Below are positions 16,774 to 24,777 of a DNA stretch of 64,000 bases, one piece after another. Source of the stretch: an uncultured Paracoccaceae bacterium (GTDB lineage: Bacteria; Pseudomonadota; Alphaproteobacteria; Rhodobacterales; Rhodobacteraceae). The notes under the pieces are model-generated. The model was not told where the DNA came from. It did no database searches and was given only the letters and a program-made list of their open reading frames with translations. Location: contig CANNFA010000002.1 of NCBI GenBank assembly GCA_947503765.1, positions 62,001-126,000 on the forward strand, written 5' to 3'. A program made the translations under genes and the position numbers. Each line of letters opens with the position of its first letter. Within the stretch, counting starts at the first letter, position 1.

Positions 16774-17385
16774 GTGTCCAATCATCTGTACCAGAACGAC
16801 CTGCCCGACGGGCTGAACCTTGGCCCCGTGGTCGCCATCGACTGCGAGACGATGGGGCTGAACCCGCACCGCGACCGGCTTTGCCTTGTGCAGATGTCGG
16901 GCGGCGACGGCGAGGCGCATCTCGTCCAGATCGACAAGGGCCAGACCGAGGCGCCGAACCTGTGCCGGATGCTGGCGGACCCGGACGTGCTCAAGCTGTT
17001 CCATTTCGGGCGTTTCGACATCGCGGCGATGTTCTACGCCTTCGGCACGCTCGCCGCGCCGGTCTATTGCACCAAGATCGCGTCCAAGCTGATCCGCACC
17101 TATACCGACCGTCACGGGCTCAAGATGTTGCTGTCCGAGCTGCTGGATATCGACGTGTCGAAACAGCAGCAGACCAGCGATTGGGGGGCAGGGACACTGA
17201 CCGATGCGCAGCTCGACTATGCCGCCTCGGACGTGCTGTACCTGCACCGGCTCAAACTGGCGCTGGACGAACGCCTTGCGCGCGAGGGGCGCACCGACCT
17301 GGCGCTGGCCTGTTTCGAGTTCCTACCGACCCGCGCGCGCCTCGACCTTGCCGGCTGGCCGGAGATCGACATTTTCGCGCATTGA
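16774..17385 (+). CDS. rnd: RNase D-like 3'-5' exonuclease
   Basis: 203 residues from a GTG at 16774, preceded 7 bp upstream by AAGGGAG; a GTG at 16756 lacks such a site. DEDD exonuclease motifs are intact: VAIDCETMGL (Exo I, Asp and Glu), KLFHFGRFDIAAM (Exo II), and LDYAASDVLYL (Exo III, Tyr/Asp). The protein has only the catalytic domain; the C-terminal HRDC domains of full RNase D (about 375 residues) are absent, as in the short alphaproteobacterial form. It would trim tRNA or other RNA 3' ends in the cytoplasm. It lies 69 bp upstream of lptC. Confidence 0.88.
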   Translation: MSNHLYQNDLPDGLNLGPVVAIDCETMGLNPHRDRLCLVQMSGGDGEAHLVQIDKGQTEAPNLCRMLADPDVLKLFHFGRFDIAAMFYAFGTLAAPVYCTKIASKLIRTYTDRHGLKMLLSELLDIDVSKQQQTSDWGAGTLTDAQLDYAASDVLYLHRLKLALDERLAREGRTDLALACFEFLPTRARLDLAGWPEIDIFAH

Positions 17386-17454
17386 GGCACGGTATGCCGC
17401 CTTAAGTCGCGGCCGGGATTCCAAAACGGTGCGGCAGGGCCTAAGTAATCGGGC

Positions 17455-18111
17455 ATGGCGCGACAGACCGAGAGTTTCAGGGCGCGGCGGCGAAGAATGG
17501 CCGGGGGCGACACCTATTCGCGGGTGATCGGCTGGCTCAAGGTCGTGCTGCCGCTGCTTGCGCTGTGCGGGCTGGCGACGCTTTTCCTGTTCGCGCGCAC
17601 GATCAATCCGGCGCAGAACCTGCCGTTTTCCGACGTGGACATCGACGAGCTGACGCAGGATCAGCGCATCGGCCGGCCCACGTTTTCCGGCGTGACCGGT
17701 GGCGGTGCCGCGTTTTCGCTGTCCGCGCTGCAGGCCCGGCCGGACCCGGACAGCCCCGGCACGATCACCGCCACGGATGTGACCGCCCGGATAGACCTGC
17801 CGGGCGGGCCCGGCATCGACATCACCGCCGACAGCGCGGATGTGCGGAACGCGGACCGGCGTGCGGGGCTGCGCGGTGCGGTCACGCTGCGCACCACCGA
17901 TGGCTACGACCTGGCGGCCCGCGACCTGAACATCGCCTATGATACGATGCACCTGTGGTCGGACAACGAGATCGCGGTGACCGGCCCCGGCCTGCGCCTG
18001 AATGCCGGCCGGTTCGACATGACCGGTGACGGAACCGCCGATGCGCCCTATCTGCTGGTTTTCAAGGACAAGGTGAAGCTGGTATACGAACCGGGGAAAC
18101 AAGGGGATTGA
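17455..18111 (+). CDS. lptC: LPS export protein LptC
   Basis: 218 residues. One membrane helix (~28-47, VVLPLLALCGLATLFLFAR) anchors a periplasmic beta-jellyroll (PTFSGVTGGGAAFSLSALQA, TADSADVRNADRRAGLRGAV, DLAARDLNIAYDTMHLWSDN). LptC links the inner-membrane LptBFG pump to the periplasmic LptA bridge. Its stop overlaps the lptA start by one base (TGATG), and lptA and lptB follow, a conserved operon. Sequence conservation of LptC is low, so the call relies on fold pattern and context. Confidence 0.88.
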   Translation: MARQTESFRARRRRMAGGDTYSRVIGWLKVVLPLLALCGLATLFLFARTINPAQNLPFSDVDIDELTQDQRIGRPTFSGVTGGGAAFSLSALQARPDPDSPGTITATDVTARIDLPGGPGIDITADSADVRNADRRAGLRGAVTLRTTDGYDLAARDLNIAYDTMHLWSDNEIAVTGPGLRLNAGRFDMTGDGTADAPYLLVFKDKVKLVYEPGKQGD

Positions 18112-18617
18112 TGACCGTGATCGCCAGATGTCTTAGCGCCCTGTGGGCGGTGTTGTTGCTTTCCGCCACGGCGGCGCTGGGGCAGGGGGCCGACGTATCG
18201 CTCGGGATCGACAACCATGACGGCGACCAGCCGGTCGAGATCACGTCCGAAGAATTGTCCCTGGACCAGCGCGGCGGCAACGCCACCTTTACCGGCAACG
18301 TGATCGTCGGGCAGGGAGAACTGGTCATGACCTGCGAGCGCATGGTGGTCGAATACGGCCCCGACGAGGCGGGCGATAACGAGATCAAGGTGATCCGCAT
18401 GTATGGCGGTGTCACCTTCGTCGGCCCCGATGAGGCCGCCGAGTCCGACGATGCCGTCTATACGCTTGCCGACGAGGTGATCGTGCTGACCGGCAACGTG
18501 CTGGTGACGCAGGGCAGCACGGCGCTGTCGTCGGAAAAGCTGACCTACAACCTGCAATCCGGGGCCGGCCGGATGGAAGGCAACGTCAAGACCATCCTGA
18601 ATCCGGGCCGGCAATGA
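18111..18617 (+). CDS. lptA: LPS transport periplasmic protein LptA
   Basis: 168 residues with a signal peptide (cleavage near ALG/QGADV, residue ~24). The OstA-like jellyroll shows PVEITSEELSLDQRGGNATFTG, GNVIVGQGELVMTCERMVVEY, and a later repeat VLTGNVLVTQGSTALSSEKLTY, the typical successive beta strands that carry LPS across the periplasm. The ATG at 18111 overlaps the lptC stop; its own stop overlaps lptB by four bases (ATGA). Confidence 0.92.
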   Translation: MTVIARCLSALWAVLLLSATAALGQGADVSLGIDNHDGDQPVEITSEELSLDQRGGNATFTGNVIVGQGELVMTCERMVVEYGPDEAGDNEIKVIRMYGGVTFVGPDEAAESDDAVYTLADEVIVLTGNVLVTQGSTALSSEKLTYNLQSGAGRMEGNVKTILNPGRQ

Positions 18618-19378
18618 GTGTGCCGCACCCGGATTTGCATGTGACCGATGGCGAGGTCGGTCTGCGCGTCGTCAACCTGCGCAAGAGCTATCGCAAGAAG
18701 ACCGTGATCCGCGATGTCAGCCTCGACCTGGGCCGCGGCGAGGTGGTGGCGCTGCTGGGGCCGAACGGTTCGGGCAAGACGACCTGTTTTTACGCCATTG
18801 CCGGGCTGATCAGCCCCGAGGGCGGGCAGGTCATCATCGACGGGCGCGACGTCACCTATCTGCCGATGTACCGCCGCGCCAAGCTGGGAATCGGGTATCT
18901 GCCGCAGGAAGTGTCGATCTTTCGCGGCCTGACGGTCGAAGAGAACATCCTCGCGATCCTCGAGATCTCGATGGACGACAAGACGCGCCGCCGCGAGCGG
19001 CTCGAGGAATTGCTGTCGGAATTCTCGATCACGCATATCCGCCGCGCGTCCGCGCTGTCGCTGTCGGGCGGCGAGCGCCGCCGGGTCGAGATCGCGCGCT
19101 GTCTGGCCGCCGATCCGAAATACCTGCTGCTGGACGAGCCGTTCGCCGGTGTCGATCCGATCGCCGTCGGCGAGATTCGCGGCCTTGTCGCCGATCTCAA
19201 GACCCGCGGCATCGGGGTGCTGATTACCGACCACAATGTTCGGGAGACATTGGAAATCGTGGACCGTGCCTATATCCTGCATGACGGCAAGGTGCTGATG
19301 AGCGGCACCACCGACGAAGTGGTGAAGGACGAGAATGTTCGCCGTGTCTACCTTGGCCAGACCTTCAGAATCACCTGA
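18614..19378 (+). CDS. lptB: LPS export ABC ATPase LptB
   Basis: 254 residues. Walker A GPNGSGKT (~52-59), Q loop in YLPQEVSIFR, signature LSGGERRRVEIAR, Walker B KYLLLDEPFAGVDP and the H-loop ITDHNVRETL are all intact. The phrase LLDEPFAGVDPIAV is diagnostic for LptB. It powers extraction of LPS from the inner membrane with LptF/LptG, which are not in this window. In many other proteobacteria rpoN follows lptB; here hpf follows directly after 116 bp. Confidence 0.96.
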   Translation: MSVPHPDLHVTDGEVGLRVVNLRKSYRKKTVIRDVSLDLGRGEVVALLGPNGSGKTTCFYAIAGLISPEGGQVIIDGRDVTYLPMYRRAKLGIGYLPQEVSIFRGLTVEENILAILEISMDDKTRRRERLEELLSEFSITHIRRASALSLSGGERRRVEIARCLAADPKYLLLDEPFAGVDPIAVGEIRGLVADLKTRGIGVLITDHNVRETLEIVDRAYILHDGKVLMSGTTDEVVKDENVRRVYLGQTFRIT

Positions 19379-19494
19379 CCCGCCCGGCCCGGTGCGCCGC
19401 CGGCCCACCCGACCATCCGACCGCGATTTCCCCGCCGCAACCCCCGTGCGCTTTTCGCGCGGACGGGTGCGGCTTCACTGACCACGGAGGCATT

Positions 19495-20070
19495 ATGCGC
19501 TACCAGATAAGCGGCAAGCAGATCGACATCGGCGAGGCCCTGCAGACCCATGTGCAGAACGAACTCGGCGCGATCATCCAGAAATACGCGCAGCGGCCGA
19601 CCGAGGCGCTGGTGACGTTTTCGCGGATCGCGCACGAATACAGCTGCGAGGCGGTGGTGCACCTGTCCACCGGGCTGGTCGCGCAGGCCAGTGCCCGCGA
19701 GACCGAGATCTACGCCGCCTTCGACAGCTGTGCCGAGAAGATGGACAAGCAACTGCGCCGCTACAAGCGCCGGCTGAAGGACCACCATCGCGACCGTTCA
19801 CAGCCTGTTGAACTTCTGGAGGCGTCCTCTTATATCCTCGCCGGAACGGAGGAGGAGCACGAGCAGGAGCCCGAAAGCCTTCAACCTATAATTGTTGCCG
19901 AGATGGAGATGAAGATTCCGTCCCTCTCGGTCGGCGAAGCGGTGATGCAAATGGAACTCGCCGGCGCGCCTGTACTGGTATTCAGGAACGAGAAACATTC
20001 GGGCGTTAACGTGGTGTATCGCCGCGACGACGGCAATATCGGTTGGGTGGACCCCAGAAATACAGGGTAA
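19495..20070 (+). CDS. hpf: Ribosome hibernation-promoting factor, long form
   Basis: 191 residues. The N-terminal domain (~1-100, ISGKQIDIGEALQTHVQ and a basic RRYKRRLKDHHRD) binds the 30S subunit; the C-terminal domain (~130-188, MKIPSLSVGEAVMQMEL, NVVYRRDDGNIGWVDPR) is the dimerisation module that joins two ribosomes into 100S particles. A near-ideal GGAGG lies 7 bp before the ATG. Clustering with lpt genes and ptsN is conserved in proteobacteria. Expression is likely growth-phase dependent, although no promoter is assigned here. Confidence 0.95.
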   Translation: MRYQISGKQIDIGEALQTHVQNELGAIIQKYAQRPTEALVTFSRIAHEYSCEAVVHLSTGLVAQASARETEIYAAFDSCAEKMDKQLRRYKRRLKDHHRDRSQPVELLEASSYILAGTEEEHEQEPESLQPIIVAEMEMKIPSLSVGEAVMQMELAGAPVLVFRNEKHSGVNVVYRRDDGNIGWVDPRNTG

Positions 20071-20109
20071 TCGGACCGCGCGCGACGGACCGGGAAAAGC
20101 AAGAGGCGC

Positions 20110-20574
20110 ATGGAACTTTCGGGCATATTGCAGCCTTCGGCGGTGCGGTTGGTCAACAGCCTTACCAGCAAGAAGCGGCTTTTTCAGGAACTCGGAGAGA
20201 TCGCATCAAGCGTCTATGACCTGCCTTTGGCGGATGTCGTGGACGCGCTGATGGATCGCGAATCGCTGGGCGCGACAGGCGTGGGGCAGGGCATCGCGCT
20301 GCCCCATGCGCGGCTTCCGCAGCTGAGCAAGGTGGTCGGTGTCTTTCTGCGGCTCGAACGGCCGCTGGAATTCGACGCCGTCGACCGGCAGCCGGTGGAT
20401 CTGGTCTTTGCATTGTTCGCCCCGGCAGAGCCGGGGGTGGATCACTTGCGGGCGCTGGCGCTGGTGTCGCGCCGGATGCGCAATGCCGACAATTGCGCAA
20501 AGCTGCGTGCGAACAGTGATCCGGTGACGCTGCATGCGCTGCTGACGGCCGAAGAGGCCAGTGAAGCGGCGTGA
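20110..20574 (+). CDS. ptsN: Nitrogen PTS EIIA component (EIIA-Ntr)
   Basis: 154 residues. The phospho-acceptor His66 lies in GIALPHARLP, and the family block LSKVVGVFLRLERPLEFDAVD and PVDLVFALFAPA are intact. EIIA-Ntr receives phosphate from EI-Ntr via NPr/HPr and regulates potassium and nitrogen or carbon responses. It connects functionally with the HPr, EIIA(Man) and HprK genes at 43.7-45.8 kb. It lies 40 bp downstream of hpf and is convergent with the sulfotransferase gene, 13 bp away. Confidence 0.94.
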   Translation: MELSGILQPSAVRLVNSLTSKKRLFQELGEIASSVYDLPLADVVDALMDRESLGATGVGQGIALPHARLPQLSKVVGVFLRLERPLEFDAVDRQPVDLVFALFAPAEPGVDHLRALALVSRRMRNADNCAKLRANSDPVTLHALLTAEEASEAA

Positions 20575-20587
20575 TCCAAGCGGCCTT

Positions 20588-22021
20588 TCAGGACCGGCGC
20601 CAGGGCTTGAACCCGAACATCATGTAATCGCGCTGATAGGCGGCGCGCACCGCCGCCTCGACCGAGTCGTCGTAGTAATCGGCCAGCGGCACGGGCGCAT
20701 CGTCTATGAACGGTGGCGGCGCGGGTGCGTCGATGCCGGCCTGTTCGGCGAGCTGCGCCAGTCCGGTCTCCAGCATTTCCTCGCGCAGGATCATGTCGGG
20801 CATCTGCACATCGGCCATCCCGCGCAGGATTTCGAATTGCGAGGCCCAGGATTCGTCCACCCGAAGGCTCGTCTGCCCGGCAAGGTTGCCCGCCACGAAC
20901 CCGGCAAAGCCAAGGAACGCGGCGCGCTGCGCCGCCGCGCCGTGATCGCGGCCCGGCCCGTCCTCGGGGATCGGCAGGCCATAATGACGGCGCAGGGTAT
21001 CGCGCATCTCGTGGAAGACCTCGCTGCCATCGGCCGGCAGGATGTGCCGCGCGAAGGCCGCGTGCAGCCGCAGCACCGGGTGGCGCAGCACGGTGAAGCT
21101 GCGATGCCCCTTGTGCTGGCGTTTCCACTGCCGAAGGCTTTTCTGGAAAAACCCGCGCTGCAACCTCTCCGGTTCGGTTCCGTCAAGCGCGGCCAGCCAG
21201 GGCAGAACCTGTGCATCCGGTCCGCCGGGGATCGGCTGATACAGCACCGGCGCCTCGGCCGCGGCAACGAAGGATGGCACCGCCGGGCCGCGCCGCGGCT
21301 CGAAATTCGGTGTGCGGTTCAGATTGAACCGGTCGAGCCGCGCCAGCGCCGCCTCCATCTCGGGAAAATTCGTGACCTTCTGATCCAGCGGCTTCGGATT
21401 CTGCACCTTGGTCGCCTTCGAGGTCCGTTTCTTCTGATGCTCCACCCCCAGGAAGCGCGCCAGTCCGTCCAGCACCTCGACATCCTGCAGATCCTCGTAG
21501 GCGATCCAGAACGCGGTCTGCCCGGTCACCTGCAACCCGCGCAGCAGCAGCATCTGGAACGCCTGCAGCCTTTCGACATGGGCGGTGAATTCGTCCGCGT
21601 CAAAGCAGGCTTGCGCGGACTTCGCCTTCTTCATGTCGCCCAGCCGCCATTGCCCGGTTTCCTGCGCGATCTTGTGCGACACGTAGCTGTCGACCGGGTT
21701 GCGCGTCAGCACGATCTTGGCGCAGCGCGGATCGGGCAGCGCGTGGTTCAGCACCCGCCGGTCATGGTCGTGGAAGAACCGGAATCCCGGCAAACCCTCT
21801 GTCCGCTCGCGGATACGGCCCAGCAGGTCCAGCGGCGCCGCCTCCCGCGCGGCCATGGTGATGTCCATGAAGTCGAACCGGCCCGCCTTGCCGATGAAAT
21901 GCGGATTGAACAATTCGCCCAGGCACGCGAGGCCCGGATAGTCGTTGATGTTCTCCTCAAGGAAATTGGACCCGGTGCGCATTTCCGCAAACACCACGAA
22001 GTAGTCGAAACGGCCGGTCAT
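20588..22021 (-). CDS. Two-domain sulfotransferase (NodH-like)
   Basis: 477 residues. The N-terminal domain has the 5'-phosphosulfate-binding start FVVFAEMRTGSNFLEENI (~9-26) and a 3'-phosphate motif KIVLTRNPVDSYVSHK, as in NodH/Stf0-type sulfotransferases. The C-terminal half contains a second sulfotransferase-like block, SFTVLRHPVLRLHAAFARHI, resembling the family-2 sulfotransferase 3'-PB region, and ends in YQRDYMMFGFKPW. The protein is therefore about twice the length of a single-domain NodH. It would transfer sulfate from PAPS to a glycan or lipid. The start abuts the end of the upstream glycosyltransferase (22022), indicating an operon with the glycan genes. Confidence 0.82.
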   Translation of the reverse strand: MTGRFDYFVVFAEMRTGSNFLEENINDYPGLACLGELFNPHFIGKAGRFDFMDITMAAREAAPLDLLGRIRERTEGLPGFRFFHDHDRRVLNHALPDPRCAKIVLTRNPVDSYVSHKIAQETGQWRLGDMKKAKSAQACFDADEFTAHVERLQAFQMLLLRGLQVTGQTAFWIAYEDLQDVEVLDGLARFLGVEHQKKRTSKATKVQNPKPLDQKVTNFPEMEAALARLDRFNLNRTPNFEPRRGPAVPSFVAAAEAPVLYQPIPGGPDAQVLPWLAALDGTEPERLQRGFFQKSLRQWKRQHKGHRSFTVLRHPVLRLHAAFARHILPADGSEVFHEMRDTLRRHYGLPIPEDGPGRDHGAAAQRAAFLGFAGFVAGNLAGQTSLRVDESWASQFEILRGMADVQMPDMILREEMLETGLAQLAEQAGIDAPAPPPFIDDAPVPLADYYDDSVEAAVRAAYQRDYMMFGFKPWRRS

Positions 22022-23722
22022 CTATCGGGTCACCAGGTAGGGTTTGCGCGGGCTTTCGGGGGCGTCGGCGGGGCGGTCCGACGCCGGGAAGTCGCCCATG
22101 AGGTGCGGATGCATCCCCTGATTCTTGAGGTTTTGCAGGAACTGTCCGAACCCTTGCAGGTCGACCATTCTTGGCACCTCGGTCAGGCGACGGTGATGGC
22201 GCAGGCCGATCTCGTCGATGATGGTCTGAAGCGGCTCCATCGGGCTTTCGACGAAATCCGCCATCGACCAGACCCGTACCCGCGCCTTGATATGCGGAGA
22301 GCGGATGATCTCAAGAAACTCCGCCTCGATCTTCTGCAGTCTTGCCGCTTCCTTGCGCAATTCGGTGAAATTGCTGCTGGAATGGAACAGCGGCACCGCC
22401 CAGGCGCCGGTGATGACCGAGATCTGCGCGTTCGAATCGCGCGCGATGAACCAGGCCGGTTCCTGGTTGTCGCGCGGCCCGTACTGGAAACACTGCCGCT
22501 CGCCCCGGGTGTTCCAGATCAGGTTGGTCAGGAACGCCACCGGGTTGTAGTCGCGCAGCGCCCCGCTGGCGGAAAGCGCACCGGCATAGACCGCGGCATT
22601 GCCGGCGAATTCGGCCCGCTTCGGCGCATAAAGCGCGCCGTGGACCCGCGCGCCGACCATCTTGCCCAGCCAGCTTTCGAAATCCTCGAACAGGTCGGAA
22701 AAGCCGGAAAACACCGAATAGGGCGCGCAGGTCTTGCCGTTTTCCCAGTCCGGGTTCGGAAACCGGCTTTGCATGTAAAGGCCGGCACGGCCCCGTGTCC
22801 GCCGTTCCACCGCCTTGGCGAATATCCGGTCGATCTTGCCCGGATTGGGCTCTGCCCCGCCCATGCCGTCGCCGCCGATGGCAAGAAACGTGTCGTAAAG
22901 GCGGTTCGCCCTGGGCCAGATCTTGCGCGCCACGAAACAGTTGGACCGGCGCAGAAGTTGCAGGTGATCGTCGTAGAAGATGTGCGGCTTGCCCTGGAAA
23001 TCGAATTTGGACAGGGTCAGCGAGCGGCTTTCGACATTGCTGGAATAGAGCCGCACGAGCGTCTGGTAATAACTTTCGTCGGGGATCCACACCTTCTTGA
23101 AGTAGGCGTCGTAGATCGGCCGGTCCGGGTCTTCGAGGATCGCGGCCAGTGTCTGACGGGTCAGGCACCACCATTGGCTGCCCAGATGCGGCTCCAGCCC
23201 GATGGGAACCTTGCGCCGGTAGCCGGCCCGCCGTTGCAGCCGCACGTAGCCGTCGAACAGCTTGCGCTGTTTCTTCCACGAAAACGGGAAACGCAGGGTG
23301 AACCGCTCAAGGCTCAGCCCGCCGACCGTCCACGGTACATCCTCGGTGGTGACGGATTCGATGAAATTCGTCAGCGGCCGCTCCGCGAGATAGGTCTGCA
23401 ATTCCTCCACCGGCCGCAGCGGCAGGCAGGAGCCGGAGGCCAGATAGACGTGCCGCACATCGGGAAATTCGCGCAGCATCACCTCTGACGCGGTCTGCGA
23501 CGCGGCAACGAGCGACCATGTGCCCCATTCGCATTGATGGCGCCGCGAAAAGCGCACGTTGTCCAGTTTCGACAGGCTCTTGACGAAGCCGGCATGGTCG
23601 GCCGGTTTCACCTTGCGGTCGACATGGAGCACGACCGGGCAGCCATGGCGGGACCAGTGCCGCGCCACCTGTTCCGCCCGGTCCAGCGCGTCGTGAACCA
23701 GCATGACGATCCCGACGGTCAT
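22022..23722 (-). CDS. Core-2/I-branching-type glycosyltransferase with C-terminal extra domain
   Basis: 566 residues. The N-terminal ~260 residues resemble GT14 beta-1,6-N-acetylglucosaminyltransferases: VGIVMLVHDALDRAEQVARHW, VVLHVDRKV, HVYLASGSCLPLRPVEEL, HLGSQWWCLTR and WIPDESYYQTL. The remaining ~300 residues (from about AIGGDGMGGAEPNPGKIDRIF) form an additional domain of the type annotated DUF5928 in Rhodobacteraceae, where the whole two-domain architecture is common. The end of the next upstream gene overlaps the ATG by 4 bp. It probably adds GlcNAc branches to a cell-surface polysaccharide. Confidence 0.85.
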   Translation of the reverse strand: MTVGIVMLVHDALDRAEQVARHWSRHGCPVVLHVDRKVKPADHAGFVKSLSKLDNVRFSRRHQCEWGTWSLVAASQTASEVMLREFPDVRHVYLASGSCLPLRPVEELQTYLAERPLTNFIESVTTEDVPWTVGGLSLERFTLRFPFSWKKQRKLFDGYVRLQRRAGYRRKVPIGLEPHLGSQWWCLTRQTLAAILEDPDRPIYDAYFKKVWIPDESYYQTLVRLYSSNVESRSLTLSKFDFQGKPHIFYDDHLQLLRRSNCFVARKIWPRANRLYDTFLAIGGDGMGGAEPNPGKIDRIFAKAVERRTRGRAGLYMQSRFPNPDWENGKTCAPYSVFSGFSDLFEDFESWLGKMVGARVHGALYAPKRAEFAGNAAVYAGALSASGALRDYNPVAFLTNLIWNTRGERQCFQYGPRDNQEPAWFIARDSNAQISVITGAWAVPLFHSSSNFTELRKEAARLQKIEAEFLEIIRSPHIKARVRVWSMADFVESPMEPLQTIIDEIGLRHHRRLTEVPRMVDLQGFGQFLQNLKNQGMHPHLMGDFPASDRPADAPESPRKPYLVTR

Positions 23723-24729
23723 GCCCAGTTGCCCTTGGACATGAGGCCCAGAATCTCAAGCTGGCGCCAGTTGATGTACTTCTCGGACCATTTGCACCAC
23801 AGGTCCGGGTTGTCCTTCAGCCGCTTGGCATAGGCGCGGTATTCGTGGCTGTTGGCATAGTGCTGACGCCGCTCCAGCTCTTCGGCGGATTTCGCGCCGA
23901 ACGTGTCGAGGAACTTGGCATGCAGCAGGATGCCCGACGCCTTTTCGCCGCCCCATTCGTCGAACACCGCATTCAGCCCGCGCGGCAGCAGCATGTGGGT
24001 CGAACTGACATAGGCGTAGGAGCGGTGCCATTTGACCAGCGGGATCTTGTTGAGTGCCGGGGCGCGTTCGGGCCGGTCGGGGAAGAACGCACGCGCGCGC
24101 GGGCCGCCCTGGATCCACAGGTTGCCGAACTTGTGGTTCTTCATGATCGTGTAGTTGCCGCTGTCGAACCAGTTGGCGATCTCCAGCGGATCCTGGCCTT
24201 CGTGATAGGGGAAGCCGTCGATCGGTCCCTTGGGATACATGTCCAGCAGCATCGCGCTGAACGACTTGATCGACGACGCATCCAGCCAGTCGGTCAGTGC
24301 CCGGATCGGCCGCGTGTCGCAGAACGGGTAGACGAGGAATTCGTCGGGATCGACGGTCAGGCACCAATGCCCGTGCCCGTGCTGCCATTGCAGCCAGTTG
24401 AGCCAGTCGACCCCGAACCGCGACCGCTTGTAGCTGGCCGGCGAGGTCCACAGCGACACGTCGCGCTGATCGGCCAGGTATTCGCGGCTGCCGTCGTCAG
24501 AATCGTTGTCGACGATGATGAAATGATCGACGCCGAGCCGGCGGTAGTATTTCAGGAAATAGTCGAGGCGGATCCGCTCGTTCCGCAGCGTGGTGAAGGC
24601 CAGAACGTCATCCGGCCGGATCTGCGCCGTGCGGTCGGCACTCGCCGAAAGCTCCCGGCGCTTGCGAAAGGCCCGGATTCGCCAGCGCTTGCGCTGCAAT
24701 CGCAGCCGATATGACATCCAGGCGCCCAA
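23719..24729 (-). CDS. Glycosyltransferase family 2-like (GT92-type) protein
   Basis: 336 residues from a TTG at 24729, chosen because AAGGGGAC lies 8 bp upstream; TTG at 24771 and ATG at 24717 are alternatives. The motifs AFTTLRNERIRLDYFLKYY, HFIIVDNDSDDGSREYL and CLTVDPDEFLVYP (the DxD-like metal site) place it in the 'glycosyltransferase family 2' group with a GT92-like fold. Downstream NYTIMKNHKFGNLWIQGGPRAR is typical of that group. The stop overlaps the next gene by four bases. Donor and acceptor are unknown. Confidence 0.82.
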   Translation of the reverse strand: MGAWMSYRLRLQRKRWRIRAFRKRRELSASADRTAQIRPDDVLAFTTLRNERIRLDYFLKYYRRLGVDHFIIVDNDSDDGSREYLADQRDVSLWTSPASYKRSRFGVDWLNWLQWQHGHGHWCLTVDPDEFLVYPFCDTRPIRALTDWLDASSIKSFSAMLLDMYPKGPIDGFPYHEGQDPLEIANWFDSGNYTIMKNHKFGNLWIQGGPRARAFFPDRPERAPALNKIPLVKWHRSYAYVSSTHMLLPRGLNAVFDEWGGEKASGILLHAKFLDTFGAKSAEELERRQHYANSHEYRAYAKRLKDNPDLWCKWSEKYINWRQLEILGLMSKGNWA

Positions 24730-24777
24730 TCTGTCGTCCCCTTCGGCAGAGGCATCGCCGATCCGCGGCAAGCGGTA

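Noticed and set aside
20561-23488. Very long open frame on the plus strand opposite the sulfotransferase and GT14-like genes
   Set aside because: Composition is the antisense pattern of GC-rich coding DNA and the minus-strand proteins have clear families; no recognisable product on the plus strand.
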